NCBI GenBank assembly: GCA_011322715.1
Contig: DRLX01000131.1
Location: 1 to 9,028 of the forward strand
Direction of reading: 5' to 3'
Source of the DNA: Desulfobulbaceae bacterium
Lineage (GTDB): Bacteria > Desulfobacterota > Desulfobulbia > Desulfobulbales > Desulfobulbaceae
Length of the DNA stretch: 9,028 nucleotides
Shown here: piece after piece, positions 8,801 through 9,028 of the stretch
How positions within the stretch are numbered: position 1 is the stretch's first letter
Layout: each line of letters opens with the position of its first letter
Made by a program: the position numbers and the translations under genes
Notes under the pieces: generated by a model
Seen by the model: only the letters and a program-made list of their open reading frames with translations
Database searches by the model: none
What the model was told of the DNA's origin: nothing

Positions 8801-9028
8801 GCCGCCGAACTTGAAAACGGATTTTCCCTGAACATGCTTGAAGACAAACAGCGGATAAATGAAATGGCCTTCACCTTTCCCCTGGAGAAGATGCGGTTTG
8901 TCCGCTTCAACCGGGCGCTCGCCGCCTTTGACATCGCTCCCCTGCCTGAACAACACAGTGAGCTACAGGGGTTGATGATCGGTTTTATCGACCTGATATT
9001 CAGATGGAATCATCGCTATTACATTGCC
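5825..9028 (+). CDS. recB: Exodeoxyribonuclease V beta subunit RecB (3'-5' helicase and nuclease), C-terminus cut by window edge
   Basis: 1068 residues to the window end without a stop (E. coli RecB is 1180). The superfamily 1A helicase motifs are in order: Walker A ASAGTGKT at 19-26 (Lys25), motif Ia VVTFTTAATEELRGRI at 49-64, TIHGFCRRML at 118-127, Walker B VDEFQDTDPLQ at 381-391, GDPKQAIYGFRGAD at 411-424, TTNYRST at 444-450, VTIHKSKGLEYPVVF at 740-754 and LLYVALTRAR at 807-816. The nuclease domain begins near 940 with GTCLHAIFE. His949, Glu1013 and Asp1056 (GFIDLIF) match catalytic residues H956, E1020 and D1067 of E. coli. The last catalytic motif, normally DYKSN, would start just past the edge. 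In the known complex RecB is the motor on the 3'-ended strand, the only nuclease, and the subunit that recruits RecA. No internal stop or frameshift is seen. recD probably follows, as in other recBCD operons, but that is inference. Confidence 0.97.
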   Translation, partial: MQPLDPLTLPLRGRILIEASAGTGKTYTLALLFVRLLLERELSVDRILVVTFTTAATEELRGRIRLRIREALDTLEGGGPDDEALQRLMAGVRKNNPAGAAILLSDALTRMDEAAIFTIHGFCRRMLQEHAFESGAPFSLEFLENEQSLRMEIMEDFWRSRFYTGAREEAVWAASLWPTPQDLYNALGGHLSRPGVRCVPVIEDAELVRLRDRLRPLFAEIRTLWQQQGDTISSLLKENKRLSRNNTTGYGDKRLAAALTAMDDFTHAESMPWLLAGPISLFSVSAMDRALKKNKHAPPEHRFFDLVDRFLALHNEMTRCRKISILLAAREYLHGELRRRKQEQARLYFDDLLLEMDAALRGAGSEKFAADIGTRFPAILVDEFQDTDPLQYHIFSRIHQTNPPSALFLIGDPKQAIYGFRGADIFTYLTARRETAPENRYTMTTNYRSTGPMVAMVNRLFDRENPFLLAADAMKFTRVQAAGSADAQPLYVDNRPIAPLTCLLLPEQQSGKPLSKDEATKQAARFCAHEIVTLLTSGKRTETKLNDRSLTGGDIGILVRTHREAETMRNALAKCNIASVYSGKSSVFQSREAEQILTLLCTLQKPDDTNLARTLLTTDLFGYDAPQLEQLHHEEQSVDEITATLHRYRQILLQQGFMPMFHTLLADAHNVGRLTALPNGERILTNFLHLAELLQEASANITGIEGLRRRLVDWIRRPDEQQEDSSQLRLESDENLVKIVTIHKSKGLEYPVVFLPFLWSTRTCSPKEPFSFHHPDRPEQLCVDLGSGNEEHFRLAERERLAADLRLLYVALTRARHSCFFCWGVINKMEETALCRLLHGGKIPDRAGLTTDLDQLRDHQAGLVVKQPTENPAPVLKSNRLPETALAAAHFTGSIDTSRRITSYSGLTAGHDSGPERPDYDDRGGPLPRPAGFTAFGFPKGPAAGTCLHAIFERISFTDPADHQAIAGEQLARAGFEQQWRDVVAEWIGDVLAAELENGFSLNMLEDKQRINEMAFTFPLEKMRFVRFNRALAAFDIAPLPEQHSELQGLMIGFIDLIFRWNHRYYIA

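Noticed and set aside
2620..9028. AddAB or a novel helicase-nuclease defence system instead of RecBC
   Set aside because: The first gene matches RecC along its whole length, not AddB: it has no Walker A and no iron-sulphur cysteine cluster pattern. The second gene has the RecB motif order and nuclease residues. This is an ordinary recBC pair.

Overview
The window holds three protein-coding genes and one 443-base intergenic region. Both outer genes run off the window edges. On the minus strand (2176 to 1) is a membrane-bound sensor histidine kinase, with its N-terminus inside the window and the end of its ATPase domain cut off. Divergently from it, on the plus strand, lie recC (2620-5838, complete) and recB (5825-9028, missing only its last part). 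These encode two subunits of the RecBCD helicase-nuclease, which processes double-strand DNA ends, degrades foreign linear DNA and loads RecA. recD is not in the window; downstream of recB is its likely place, but this cannot be seen.

The organism is probably a Gram-negative proteobacterium in the broad sense. The kinase's H-box region (GGIAHDFNNILG preceded by KMEAIGTLA), its extracellular Cache plus double-PAS layout, the moderately GC-rich coding sequence and a compact recC-recB arrangement without the ptrA gene of E. coli all resemble Deltaproteobacteria/Desulfobacterota. This is inference from style, not a phylogenetic result.

Layout: 1-2176 kinase (minus); 2177-2619 divergent intergenic region; 2620-5838 recC; 5825-9028 recB, overlapping recC by 14 bases. 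The intergenic region contains a 71-bp element with 13-bp perfect inverted ends and an internal perfect 14-bp tandem duplication. It also contains a possible sigma70-type promoter facing recC and an AT-rich leader of about 150 bases with a Shine-Dalgarno-like GGAGGA that has no normal start codon behind it.

I saw no previously undescribed multi-gene system here. The points most worth checking are: RecC, which keeps most of the Chi-recognition pocket known from E. coli but replaces three of its residues (Q38, T40, Q44) with P, P and R; the unexplained 71-bp inverted-repeat element; and the kinase start, which has no Shine-Dalgarno and overlaps the stop of an upstream small ORF. The kinase and recBC are divergent neighbours, and nothing in the sequence shows a functional link between them.
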